Positions 35,476 through 47,765 of a DNA stretch of 64,000 nt are shown piece after piece. The DNA is from Onchocerca volvulus. Its lineage: Eukaryota; Nematoda; Chromadorea; Rhabditida; Onchocercidae. Both the position numbers and the translations under genes were made by a program. The stretch's first letter is position 1. Each line of letters begins with the position of its first letter. The notes beneath the pieces are model-generated. The model ran no database searches. It was not told the DNA's origin and saw nothing but the letters and a program-made list of their open reading frames with translations. Where the stretch lies: positions 19,988,603 to 20,052,602 of the forward strand of contig HG738137.1 of the NCBI GenBank assembly GCA_000499405.2, in the 5' to 3' direction.

Positions 35476-35747
35476 TTGCAAAAATTCAAATAAAGAATGC
35501 CAAACAACGGCAGAAACACATGAGAGAGAATTTGCGTGTGTCAAATTACTATCAACATATGTATAGTTTTGTTGACATTCCAGATCAGCAACAATTTGCT
35601 GTAAAATTAAGTGAAAGGGAAGCTTGGATGAAGAGAGTTTGCAGAAAATTACACATCGAGGAAATTTCCTTCCTCAAACTTTCCATCTTATTTTCAATTC
35701 TTTACTACTACTACTACTTAGAGTACAACAACCTAAGTCGTCTGTAG
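35476..35747 (+). CDS. Open frame, uncertain exon
   Basis: The frame is open for about 90 codons, including MRENLRVSNYYQHM (Met at 35520) and LSEREAWMKRVCRKLHIEE, then becomes a low-complexity Leu/Tyr tail. The middle has balanced composition, as in an exon. No convincing acceptor or donor was found and the product is not recognised. It may be chance. Confidence 0.15.
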
Positions 35748-37762
35748 AAATAAAGAAATTAGTATGAGAGATTTAATAAGTAGGTGATAACAAATATCAT
35801 TAGAATTCTGAATATATGCAATGCTTTCTTTCATTTCTCTCCTTGATTTATCAGAATTCAAACAAAATCGACGAGTAAACACTGTAGATTTCATTTATAG
35901 GTAATGATGGCACTAATAATGTGATAGTAGAGATAACTGATATGTTGATGATTGTAATCTACGAAGATATTCTTTTTATTATCAATTCCATACAGTTATA
36001 TCCGTAAAAACCGATTATTGATCTTAACTGAATTACAAAATTAAATAATGATTCAGGTAAGTGAATCATTCCTTATGGACATCAAAATATATCCGTGGGA
36101 AACAATTTTTAAATGATTTAAAAATTAATTCCCTCATATCGTAAATATAGTGGCTGATAGAACCGTGCCGCACAAGCATATTATCGATAATATAAGATCA
36201 TCAATAGCCAAGTCTTAAGTTGAATTCATTTAGAAGTGAAAATTTCAATTAAATTGTAAGAAGATGACAGAAAAGAATTTTATGAGCATGATCTTTACCA
36301 CAGCCTAAAATATCGTTAAAACAAATCAGAAATGACATTAGTTCATAAGTTATTAGTCGATAAATTAATTACATTAACTGTAATCAAAAGCAATAATACT
36401 CGTTATAAAAATATTTCATAGATGAGATAACCAATGAATCAGGAAACTGATAATGGAGTGGAAAGACTGACAAAAATTTTCTATTCTATCTAATCACTTA
36501 AAATCACTAATTTATGAGAAATGTAAGAACAGTTCTTATTTCTACGACTCCGACAGTGTTAGATTTGGCAAAGACATTTTGAGTCGGAACAAGTTGACAA
36601 TGAATATCATAGATTATTGGCATGACTTATGCTAAAACATCGAATCATCATGAATATCGAGAAAATTGAACTATAATAATTTCTTTTTTTTTGTCAAAAA
36701 GTACACACAAAAAAAATGCATCAAAATATTCCTTTTAGAAACACGTAATTTTAATTTCTTCATTAAGCGTTCATTACTTCAAGTCAAACAAAAATTCAGC
36801 GCTCTGGAAGAAATTAACGACAAAATAGTCTTAAAGGAGCAAAATAAAGGAAGATAAATAGATAGAGATTCAATGTGACTAATGTCCACATTTTAGTGAC
36901 ACCGAAATAGCCGATTAATACTCTACTAATGTGAACAATTAAGTAATCAATAAATCAAACAATTCTTTTGTAATTGATGGATTGAAATTTAAACTATAAC
37001 AAAGCATTACTGCAATAAAGGTATTATTATTATTATTGACTTCAGATACAACGATTGCATTATTGCAAATATATAGGGATAAATGACCCAGTGATTATTA
37101 AGTATCGATCATTTAATTTATTGCATAGAGTTAGAAATTTTCTTTCCGTACATTTAAATCTAAATATTGATGGGTTATTTTTCAAAATTCTGCACTCTAG
37201 AATATGACTGCTGAACTTGTTAAAACTAAAAGTTTGCACAAAAAAGAAGAGTCATTATGATAATAACGAAATGAAGTATTGATTCTTCATCAACTCGAAA
37301 ATCAATTTACAATGATAATGAAAGAGAGCTACTTTTGTGAAGATTTAAACTGCAATACAGAAGAAAGGAAAGGATGTGCTGATTCGAAGTCAAGTATTTT
37401 GCATAAACATGGTTGAGTATGTGCACAGGAATGTTCGTGAAGACTGTCGATGACGATGAAGGTGATTTTGATGATGACGATTGTTTAATGATGTGATCAG
37501 AGATTGAGAAAGAAAGAGGAAAGATGGAGAGATGTTGTGACATTGTTGGTGACAAAGTGTCGCAGAAAAAGTCGTAGTAAATAGCAATAACTGGTTGAAA
37601 GTGACAACAAAATGTTAACTCAAGCAAAAGCGATTACGATTATCATAATAGTAGTGAATGCAGGAAGAAAACATCATGGAACAGAGCAAATAGACAGAAA
37701 CGAATAAAAGTTATGGAATAGTACGAAAAAATGTTGACAATTATTTTCGACACAACAAAGTA

Positions 37763-37999
37763 TTATTCTCTTCCTGCAAGACATAATTCTCTCTCTTTCC
37801 CTCTCAAACCATCTCTTCTCCCTTCTTTCAATCTACTCATTATGACGGGAAATAAATAATACAACCGGTAGGTAAGTAACGCGCAACCGATCAGTCCGAA
37901 GGCCATTTGTCCCATATGTAATTCGCAAATGCTGAACAACGAAGTCGTTGCTCTGATCGCTATCGTTGCCTTCTCGATGGCCATCATGATTAAAGTCAT
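37763..37999 (-). CDS. Coding-like island, strand and frame uncertain
   Basis: This stretch is richer in GC than its surroundings and is open in several frames. The longest minus frame reads MTLIMMAIEKATIAIRATTS ... HMGQMAFGLIGCALLTYR, which resembles membrane segments. Another minus frame (HREGNDSDQSNDFVVQHL) has an upstream CAGATTCAG acceptor. A plus frame also gives a hydrophobic segment (VVALIAIVAFSMAIMI). I cannot decide between them. Confidence 0.2.
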   Translation of the reverse strand: MTLIMMAIEKATIAIRATTSLFSICELHMGQMAFGLIGCALLTYRLYYLFPVIMSRLKEGRRDGLRGKERELCLAGRE

Positions 38000-39379
38000 T
38001 GAACTGAATCTGAATGCTAATGTTTATCAAAATAGCCAAATATCCGACAAATAATTTTTAAAAATCAAGTCTCTAGAGAATGATGTAATCATAAGTTAAG
38101 AGATTGTCCATTCAACAAAGCTTAAGCCCCACAGCGCATTTTCAATGATGTCGCAGTGATACTGTTTCACGAAGTTTTGATATTTAAAATATACTTTTCC
38201 AAAGGGTATGCATCGCAGGATGTGATTACATCTCGGTAAAATTGACGCCATCATGTTGATAATATCAGATTATCTATCTTAATTATCCTAAGTGGAAGAA
38301 TGCGCAAAGACCAACATATTGAACACTGGAAAATTCTTCTCTCTTTGTTAACAACGATTGATATATCTCGTTGAATAGCTCTAACCATTTCTTAACCTAA
38401 ACTAAAAATTCGAAATCAAATATGTCCTATATTACATAGATAGCGATGACAGTGTGATTTTACTGAAGTGCTGAAAAGAAGTGATATTATGGATAAGAAC
38501 AAAATCCATTGATTCTCTCCTAGATTTCTTATCACGGTATTTCGAAAGTTTTTTCTATCACTGCAACTGTGTGAGATGAAAATTTGAGGAACAAAATTGA
38601 AAACTAAACCACAGCTAATGAAAGATCGGTGGTGATGAATCTGTACAAAAAAGATTATTGTATGGTACTGATGAAGATAAAGGATGAACTTCTTATTAGT
38701 TATTCTGGTTCGAAAGCTTCATTGAAATTTTTATGTGATATTCCGGATGCTACTGAAATGCGATTTATGCTAAAATTTGAAGCCCATCTGAATATTTACT
38801 TATGATAACCTCTTTCAAGTGGAATTACAAGTAATCTTCGTAAAAGTAGCAAATTATATGTAGCCTTACGTTGCTGAAAGAAGATATGAAAGCAATATTC
38901 CTCAAAATGCATTCTCTATCCAAAGAAAATGATTAACATCATTAATTAACCATTTCACTAAGTAATCGGGCAAATTTTTGACTGTGTTAGCTTCAGATTA
39001 CGTTCCACTCACTTTTCATCAAACTAGCCTTCTATTCATGTCAAGTATTCAACAAGACAACATAAATTGCCCGTCTTGAGATATCTGAATCAAATTCTTC
39101 AAAAAGAAAGATCATTAATGTAGTAAGACGAATGCTACGAGCATGTTCAAGATCATTCCAAGAGTCAAACCGATTTCCGGAAATATACAAAATAAAGCGA
39201 AAGAAAGACCGTTAACTGTATATTCCAATAATCTTTCCTGGTATAAGCAACTAATTTACTGATAAATGCGATATACGCTAGAAAAAACTTATCGGAATTT
39301 TAACAATTTTATAACATAAAAAAGCCTCGAAAGATCGCTATAACATTATTTCATCCATATTCGCAAATCGTTGCTAGAG

Positions 39380-40465
39380 ATGGCTAGCGATAAATTATCT
39401 GATACAGAATCATCTGATCTACAACAGTATGCAGTGTTCCAATCAACATCTAACATTTGTATGTTCTATTCCATGTGTTAATCAGCAGTTTTCTTGAATA
39501 TGTATAGAATATTAAAATGAGAGGCATCTATCAAATATTTTTTTCTTTTTTGATCAATTTTGATGATATTAGCAATTTAGATATTGCAATACTTTGCTTT
39601 CAGCACGAAGATAAATCATACGAAATTGTTATAAGATTTAAAAAAAGGCCATGACTGCTAGTTGTAGATCATTTAAAGAGCTACAGGCCAGGCCATAAGT
39701 ACAAGGTCATGAAAATCAAGTTTCTAGTGGCTATTGATGGTCAGTTTACCTATGGATAAATTACATTTGTAAGGACAATGTGCACACACGTATTATGCAC
39801 ACTTTATTATGCTGCAAACACCTCCACTCCTCATAGAAGTATTGCAAACAATCTTGATATCATCATTGCTGGAGAGCAAAATATGAGAAAATTGACTATC
39901 AAAGTGGGTTTCTCTTGTTCGATCTCGTAGAGAAAATCTACAAATTATGGAATCTAAAATGACCTAATACTGTAGGAAAATGAAAACAAATATAATATCC
40001 CATTAATCAACAATTATATCAGTCTTGATTCATCATCTCTAAGTTTCTTTTCCCATCCTATCACTAAGCATATATCTAACTCTCATCTTTGTCTCCCATT
40101 CCCAGCTTTGGCTTCACAAGCGAGAAATTGTTACTCATATTCATGTAATTGTTCCGGTCTTACAGTCACAACCATCTCTATGTCTTCAATTTCATTTATC
40201 ATTTATCATTTATTTTTCTTACAGAACAGAAAAAGCAAATTCTGATGATATCGCAGTAGATGATTCGCAACTATCTAGTCAATCAGCGAAATGCTGGTAT
40301 TGCTTGGTACTGCTTGCAGTTTTTATTCCACCAAAACTGCATTACAATGCATGCATAGCTGCACTGTCTTCAATTATTCGCCATGTTAAAATGCGCAATC
40401 AATGGTTATCATCAATCGTACATATCGTTTTCATTCCAAATTTTGATCATTGCTCTCTCGTATGA
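39380..40465 (+). CDS. Small predicted membrane protein, two exons
   Basis: Exon 39380-39426 starts MASDKLSDTESSDLQ. It is followed by donor CA|GTATGC and a 798-bp intron with a strong acceptor (TTATTTTTCTTACAG at 40224). Exon 40225-40465 stays open for 80 codons to TGA. The phases agree, giving 95 residues: an acidic Ser/Asp-rich N-terminus (about 1-36), then a hydrophobic segment starting CWYCLVLLAVFIPP, and a second near SSIVHIVFI. The IPP in a hydrophobic segment faintly recalls the PMP3/UPF0057 small membrane proteins, but the rest does not match well. The product is otherwise unrecognised. Confidence 0.35.
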
Positions 40466-41097
40466 TTCAGATGCTATTCTCCTCATTTTTTGAATCCTTT
40501 CAGGTAAGATTATAAATTGATCTTGATATTTATGTGACACACAAAAATATACACGCAATATAACTTTTATAGTTAGTTGGATATTTCAGGATCGCTAGTT
40601 CTTCCGGAAGCATCAGACAAATAATAGTTATTTAAAGAATCCAAAAATTTGCAATAGATCCATGAATTCAGAAAATTCAACTAAAAGCTGGCTATAACAA
40701 ATCAGTTTAAAATGACCGAAATTTAAACTCCTTTTCCTTTTCTCCTTTTCTTTTTAAGTCGAACCTTTTCTTTTTAAATATTTGAAAAATACTAAAAAAC
40801 CAATATCATAACAAGTGAATTAATGGAAAACAGACTGCTATATCCTAATTTCCTAACATCAATGACTATGCCAGGCATAAGTATCAAAAACAAATCGCTG
40901 TACTAAAATAAACCATTCTAGTAAATAGATGCTATTCTTGCGATAGCTTTTATAGCAAAATCAACTTCCATTATCGATTACTGAACTCTGATGTTTAGAA
41001 AAATAATCCAGATTTATTGCTTCATATAACTTTGATATCTTCTTTGATATTTCCGAATTGATAGAAGAATCTATGAATGCTGGAAGTGAATTCTTAA
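40466..41097. other. Intergenic, nothing supported
   Basis: AT-rich sequence with a CT-rich tract (40730-40770) and no open frame of note. Confidence 0.5.
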
Positions 41098-41571
41098 AAT
41101 AATCTCGAAGAATTATTGACATTATTTAAGCCTTGTTCATTTGAAATTAAACATAAAACAACTTCTTTATTTGCAACTGCAATAATTCGTCACTCAATTT
41201 TTCTCACAGGTCCAATCATTACAACATCCAAAGTGTTTAATTTCACCTTATTTCCTTTCACAAAGGCTAAATTCAATCTTCCTGAAAGAAAAGTGCGAAA
41301 TGCAATACATGTGCACACTAAGTTTTATCAAGATTTCGAAGTGTTTGTAAAACGGATTTTGAACAAATTTGAAATGCAATTGCGAGAAATATCAGAGTGA
41401 TCGGTGGAATTGCGAAGTCAACAAATGGGATCTTCGCGAATCGCCAAGGAAGCAATCATTGGACCAATATCCAGAATGTACAATGTACCGCAGAAAATAA
41501 TAGGAAATGAAAGCAGCGTACTAAGCTATCAGCATGTCGAAAAATCATGTTAAAATCAGCCTAAGGATCCT
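41098..41571 (+). pseudogene. Long open frame broken by a single TGA
   Basis: One plus-strand frame is open from 41098 to TAA near 41571, except for one TGA at 41398-41400. Before the stop it reads KFNLPERKVRNAIHVHTKFY and ends LNKFEMQLREISE. After the stop it continues in the same frame SVELRSQQMGSSRIAKEAII, then PISRMYNVPQKIIGNE. A strong acceptor (TTTTTCTCACAG, ending about 41210) precedes GPIITTSKVF. A decayed gene or retroelement fragment is the simplest reading. Alternatives are a real C-terminus at the TGA, or recoding. The family is not recognised. Confidence 0.35.
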
Positions 41572-41818
41572 AATGTTATTGGTTTAACATCATGTTATAT
41601 CTGATAACTTGAATTAGCTACCATTCCGAAATGTATCAAATTTGAAACACCAAAATTCTTTCGTTTAAAATGTCTTGAAAAACGTTCAAAAAATGTCATG
41701 CGAATTTTTATTTGATGTTTAGTCGTTGTTTTGAAAAAGTAAACTTGAAATATGACGATGATAGCAATGCTTAATTTATTGCATTGTCGGAAAAATTATT
41801 GAAAATAAATCTATCTTG

Positions 41819-41849
41819 GCGATATAAAAATTAGAAATTTTTATATCGC
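41819..41849. repeat. Short perfect hairpin
   Basis: GCGATATAAAAATT (41819-41832) pairs with its exact complement at 41836-41849 around a 3-nt loop. It may be chance structure or a foldback remnant. Confidence 0.55.
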
Positions 41850-44800
41850 AAAGTTGCTAAGTTGGAAGCAAAACTTGGACAAATTCCATAGTTAAGTAGA
41901 GCTAAGCTAAATATTACAGTAAGAATGAAATATAACTGAACACAATATAAGATATATAACCTGAGCTAAAGGCAAGAAAGTAAGAAACTAAAAATAAGGA
42001 GAAAAATAAATAATAGACCTGTGTCTAAGAAAAGGAAGAGATAAAAGCCTTTAACTGAGAAATATTAAAGTAATTTGGTAAAATTAAGCAAATATAGTAT
42101 CATAACATTGCTTTAACCATCCACTACACTTCTCTAACGGCAAATTTTATTTTGGTTACTTTTGGTTATTGTAGATTTTGGAACAAAACGAACTTTTTTC
42201 ATTGTTAATTTATTGTATATACATAGATTCAAAAAAAAAAAAAAAACTACAAAAGTCCTTTTAAGGATTTTTTTTTTTTAGAGGGATACTTAAAAGAAAC
42301 AGGTCCTCGCATCCATTAAAAAAATTTGTTGGCCTCATAAAAATAACTTGTGCATAATTCAAATGATTTTTTGCTGCAAACAATTATTCTTAGCAAATGA
42401 TAAAAAAAGTTATAATGAAAGGTTGCAAGTATTTGATATTACTTTTTACTTTTTTTTAAAGACTTATGGTTGGAATTAGATGACCTCAATTAATTGACTT
42501 GCCTTATTAATCAAAACTTTGTATATATCAGTTTGGCACATCCATCATTAAGAACAGTGGCCTAGGACATCCACGACATCACGGGAATATGAAACAAGAC
42601 TATACAAAAAACATAAGGATGCTTTTTTAACAAAGAATTTGAAAAATAAAAATATTAAAATGTTTGATTTTTTCATTGGCTTGAAGAAAAAAAAAATTGT
42701 GAAAGATATTTACTAAATTAAGTGTCTCAAAAAAAATGATTAAATATTGAGACTAGTATTAAATTATCCGAATTTCTGAAAATTTTTTTAAATGTTTTAG
42801 AACTTAGCTTAAACTATTTTTTTATTGCTCAATCATATGTTTAAAACTTAAAACAAATAGTAGTTGAAGAACCAATTTATCTATGCTTAAAATTCTAAAA
42901 TTTGAGTTACTCTACAATTTGGAAGATTAAGTTTTAATTCTCTGTTCTAAAATGCATCTTACAAATCGTTTTTACTATTTTTGCAGTTTCTGTTGATTGA
43001 AAGAATGGCATACTGCATTCTAAATACTTCTCTATAATTTTATATGATTCATGAATAGTTTATTAAAGTTATCATTCGACATAAATATTAGATTTGCTTT
43101 TTCGATTCTAATTTAGTGATAGGATTTTCTATGACGAAGATTTTGTTCTGATTCTCAAAAGAACGGAAGAATCACTGCTTGAATATTGAGGCATTATTTG
43201 AAATGATGAAATGTATTATAGTTTTGATATGATGAAAAATATAAGCAGCGATTGTTCTTTCATCTTTCCGATCCTGAATGAACTGGAACAAAATCTTCGA
43301 TCTTCACCAAAGAATAAGAATCTAAAAATGAGCAAGATCAAAACTTCCAAACACTTCTTCGGTTTTTATTACAGTTATATCTTAAAAATATGATTTTACT
43401 ACAGCAGTACTGAATTTTCTTTTTCTCAATCGAGTCAGTCTGTTCTGGTCACGAATTCAACTTATTATTTTTGAGACGTTGCACTTATTTCCTTCATATT
43501 ATTCTTGATCTTCATTACTCAAAACTAGCTTGTTTAAAGGTTCAAGTCATTGTTTCCATTTCTCGTTCATTCTTCTCAAATGTTAGTTATTTGTTAACAT
43601 ATTCAAGAACTAAGTCCAACATTGCTCAAATTATCGCAGTAGTAGAGTTTATAATTCTGCTACTGCGCCACATTGTTTCTCTACAGGTAATACATTATAT
43701 TAAAAGAAATCTAAATTCTATGTAAAATACTTGCCATGTGATAGTGTTCGATATAGCACTGAAATATATTTGAAAATTTATCTTTAATCCTCTGTTATTG
43801 AATTTTTGATTGTTAGATAATCTGCTTATGTATGTAAAGCTTAACTTCGTAGATCGAGAGATTCTTCCAAACCTCAGCCTAATAATTATAACTTTTTCGC
43901 ATCCGATCATTTGTTTCATGTATGTTTCGTCAAACATAAATGATTTTTTGATTACATATCAAATTATTTACTCGAAGTTTGAATAAACTGTAAGCGACAA
44001 CCCTTGCATTACAATATAAACAATATATTCAATTTCTATTTGAAGAATAATTTTAAAAAAGAATTGTTTACTTCGGCTTTTTTTAATCGCCTAAACCACG
44101 AAGACTAGCCTAAACAAAATTTTGATTTTAAAGTGTTTTTTGTAAGCTTACGAACTTTTAATATCCGAAAATTTTCATACACTTCTGCAAATATCACTGA
44201 ACAAAAATGAATTTAATTGAAACAAATCATTTAGTCCAAAAATTATCGCAACATAAACAAATTTTACACATTGCTCTTTTGATTTGCAAATGTATTGCTC
44301 TAAGATTTTAATAATAAAACACCAAAAAAGGACATCAAATTTGCATTAAATTAAAAATTATAGCTGGTGGTATATAATGATGGAGTGAACAAATAGGCAC
44401 GAACTTTGCAGAAATATACTATTTGAAAAATGTATTAAATAGCAAAAATTTGAAATTTAGCCATTAGTAAATGTTCTAATTTCGCTTTTCCTTGCTGAAA
44501 ATTAGAGTGAAGCGTTGAATCAGATGGCATTGTTGTTTCTTTGTTTTAGATGATGATTTAATAATAAAATCACCGATATAGCTAACAAAAAAATGTTCAA
44601 TAAATCTAGAAATAATTACATTAATTGCATAATTTCATCAAATGGGGAGTGAAAAAGTAATTATAGCTACAAACTATAATTATTAATTGATAATAAAAAA
44701 TGGTTGTTTGTTTTTTAAACCCATACGTTTAAATTAAAATATAGAAAGCAATGCAACTTTATATTTTGACATGAACTGAGCAAGTAAACATCTTATTCCC

Positions 44801-45745
44801 AATTGCTCTGCTATTTTATTCGCGAATTTTTTGATCGCAACAGAAGGTATTATAAAATCTAAAATGTGCTATGTGGATGATTGAAATTTAGTTTAGTAAG
44901 TTGATGTTTGGGTATTACTTATTTTATATAAGTGAAATTTGAATGTAATAGTTCATTTCTGCAAATTAAATAAGAGAAACACGATGCTACATGCAAATCG
45001 ACAATTTCAAAAACATCGTTATTGGATGAATCAATAAAATATATATCATCGGGATTTGAATGCACCAAAAATACATATTTCCAAAGATAAATACTAGTAT
45101 GCAATTGAAAGCTGATAACTGCTAAAAAATTCCAAAACTAAAAATGAAAATCTGCGAAATATAAATAGAAGTTTTTATTTCAACTTTAATATATATATAT
45201 ATTTGATAATCGTATCAGAATTTTTTTGGAAAGTGACGCTTTGATATATTAGTGACAATGAATGGAACTGCAATAATTTGTTATTTTTAAAATGATTTAA
45301 AAAAAAAATGCATTATTTAATCCGTAACATATCACCGCCATCATTCCAGAAATAACTTATTTAGTTCTGATGCCTAAAATAATTACTGATGGTAACGAAT
45401 AATTGTGATAGCCACTTAAAGTTAAAGTTTAATTGGAGTTGCAGTCGGAAATACAAATACTAGTATTGGTCTTTCAGCCTGAATATATGAGGTGAGATGA
45501 AATGAGACGAATACTGAGCAATGACAAAAACACAAAATATCATTGATAATCGAGAGTTTTAATTCAAAAATTGAAGCATTCACAGAAATAAGCACTCCAG
45601 CTGTTAGCATGTTGATAAATTATGATATTTCGTTCCACCCCTTTTCTATTATCGAACAACTTTCGAAGCGTCCTGCCTCTTGTTGACAAAATAAAAGTAA
45701 TGGTGTACTGATGGGATTCCCGATTTGTCCTATCCATCGATCCGT
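41850..45745. other. Intergenic, AT-rich, no supported gene
   Basis: About 3.9 kb with poly-A/poly-T tracts (42231-42245 and 42269-42280, flanking a TCCTT/AAGGA mini-hairpin) and a TA run near 45190. A few short frames, such as the minus frame at 44919-45104, have no splice-site support. Confidence 0.5.
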
Positions 45746-45830
45746 TCATGCTAACAGCTCGTACGGAGCTTTACCGTGCTGAATATGTTCTGTGTGTACA
45801 TCACCAATTCTAATCGTTTTTGTTTTCACA
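45746..45830 (-). CDS. Probable terminal exon of an unresolved gene
   Basis: A strong acceptor (GTCTCTTTTAG) is followed by an open frame, VKTKTIRIGDVHTEH then IQHGKAPYELLA, and TGA. The residue mix looks like a real C-terminus. The preceding exon must end in phase 2 and was not identified; the exon at 46928-47018 is a possible 5' end of the same gene. A short plus-strand frame also crosses these bases. The product is not recognised. Confidence 0.35.
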
Positions 45831-46563
45831 CTAAAAGAGACGTCATATTATGAGATTCATTTACATTTAAAAGAACTGAAATCGAAAACAAAAATTATTG
45901 ATATAAATTTAAATATTTTACATGAATATGTTTTGACTTCATAAGTGTCCCAGTAATAATGTCTTGACTGGAAGCATGCATTTCAGTTCATAGATTCCTT
46001 TTAATATGTGAAAATCTTTCAAATAATTCTTTATGAAATTCTCAAAACGAGATCACAATAATGGAATTTCAAACAAAATGTATAAATACGTTTTACATAT
46101 AATTCACAATTACACTGTTGTTAAGCTTAACAGTTCACTATAATCATTTTTTTAGCAATGTATAGAAGTTCGCTGGAAAAATTATTTTTAAAGTATCTAG
46201 AAGAAAGAATAAAAGAATAAAATCCATTCTGATAAATACTTGTTATCGTACTACTGCTAGATAAAATCAACAAAATAGTTTTGCAATCCCAATTTTCTTC
46301 CAAAAAAAGAAAGAGGTAAATAATGAAAGAATTAAATTTGCTATCCATTACCAAAAAATTAACAATAACAGTTCTAGAGTTCATTTCATATCAGAAGCGG
46401 ATCATTTATGCATAGATGAGATCAAAATTCAAATAACATATATGGCAAAAAATTTACATGCCGCATCATTTCAAAAACTATTGTTGCTAATTAGTAGCAA
46501 GAGACATATTTCGATAACTTTTCGTAGTTGTCTTGACTAACAACGGATCATGAATTGTAACAC

Positions 46564-46740
46564 ATGGCTGCAATAGTAGAAATAAATGGGAAAAGCATCC
46601 TGCAACATGATCCTATAATTATCGAACTAATTGACACCATCTTTAAAAGCCAGGCCGCTTTTGAAAACGAGCTCTACAAACCGTTAAGACAATGGAATAG
46701 CAGATTCAGAACAAGCTTAATTTTGTCAATGATTAGATGA
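46564..46740 (+). CDS. Small open frame, hypothetical
   Basis: ATG to TGA, 58 residues: MAAIVEINGKSILQHDPIII, then a helical charged part including KSQAAFENELYKPLRQW. Composition is more balanced than in neighbouring frames. No family is recognised and no splice partner was found. In DNA this AT-rich, a frame of this length can occur by chance. Confidence 0.2.
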   Translation: MAAIVEINGKSILQHDPIIIELIDTIFKSQAAFENELYKPLRQWNSRFRTSLILSMIR

Positions 46741-46927
46741 TAAAAAATCTCATTTCTGAGAAATCTCAGCAATATAACTTTCTTATTATTAATTTACTTT
46801 GCTTTCATCTCTCTACGAAAATGATTCGAAAAAAACTTATTACAAGAAGAGTATAATATTCTATAAAACAACATAATTTTTTCATTTTCTCAATGAGCGG
46901 TACGATAAAGGAAAAATAAAACCTTAC

Positions 46928-47018
46928 GATTGTATCATTGCGTCGATGAGTGGTATTGGATTTTTGTGGCTCATCGTTTCCAACAAGTTTAGCTGTCACC
47001 AAAAGCATTATTATAATT
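46928..47018 (-). CDS. Possible first coding exon, minus strand
   Basis: A strong acceptor (TATTTTAATTTCAG) ends ten bases before an ATG at 47006-47008. The frame MLLVTAKLVGNDEPQKSN then HRRNDTI ends at a strong donor (GTAAGG). An acceptor so close to the ATG suits nematode spliced-leader trans-splicing. The plus strand is also open here, so confidence is limited. It may belong with the terminal exon at 45746-45830. Confidence 0.25.
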
Positions 47019-47411
47019 CTGAAATTAAAATATCACTTCATATATTTCAATTTCAAAATCATTACTTGAAATAGCGTATTCATTGAGTAACTTTTACTTA
47101 ATCATATGATTTAAAATTTTTTGCTTCTCAACTTTCCCTGCATTGTTTCTCCTCTCCTTTTGTCATTGTTATTGTTTTTTCAAAGAGGATTGAATTATAT
47201 AGAAACTAAGAAAGGAAACAAGAAGGAATCATCAGATCAGAAGGCTCAATTATATATTTATTTATTTGTTTATCTTTGTTCGCAATGAAAAATGATCTAT
47301 TTCAAGCAATGATACAATGATCGATCATTAAATATTGCTATGTATTAATCGTCAAAAACGAAACAGGACGGAAATCAATTTAATTGCAACATCATTTCAC
47401 CAGTGAACAGT

Positions 47412-47765
47412 ATGGACGATAAATTTGATCTATTAAAATCAATTTTCAATTATTTGATTGTTGAAGCAAGGAGAGAAGTATTCTACGAAACACTAAAGCA
47501 TTGGCTGTTGGCTCGCCAAGGACAGGTATCGAATCATTGACAACTTTGTTCGCATGAAAATGAAGATGTAATACTCGAAATTTCATAAAAAAGAATAGTA
47601 TTTTACTTTTTTTTTTTCCGCAAAATTTCCAAGTATTTTTTTAAAATCATTTGGTAATCGATAAGCATAGTGCATTGATTTGATCACTGATCATGCAGAA
47701 AAAAAAGAAACTTACATAGCTAATGCTATCAGGAATGGTTGGTTGAAACCGAAAGCCGAAAATAA
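47412..47765 (+). CDS. Possible 48-residue microprotein, two exons
   Basis: Exon 47412-47525 reads MDDKFDLLKSIFNYLIVEAR then REVFYETLKHWLLARQGQ and ends at a good donor, CAG|GTATCG. An acceptor CTATCAG before 47733 gives an in-phase second exon, EWLVETESRK and TAA (47733-47765). The product would be a small, strongly helical protein with no signal peptide. It could also be part of a longer gene, because an acceptor-like TTTCACCAG lies just upstream of the ATG. Confidence 0.3.

Larger units (their letters stand above)
32003..39379. other. Intergenic region upstream of filamin, no supported gene
   Basis: About 7.4 kb of AT-rich DNA. The stretch next to the filamin start presumably holds its promoter, but I see no defined element. 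Two coding-like islands (35476-35747 and 37763-37999) are listed separately with low confidence. Short open frames elsewhere look random. Confidence 0.5.

Noticed and set aside
37307..37627. 106-codon minus-strand Ser-rich frame, and an Asp-rich plus frame
   Set aside because: Low-complexity GAT/ATC-rich sequence with no supporting splice sites.
43471..43725. 84-codon plus frame ending near a good donor (CTACAG|GTAATA)
   Set aside because: Hydrophobic, low in complexity, partly formed by an 8-bp inverted repeat (CGCAGTAG/CTACTGCG), and without an acceptor or partner exon.
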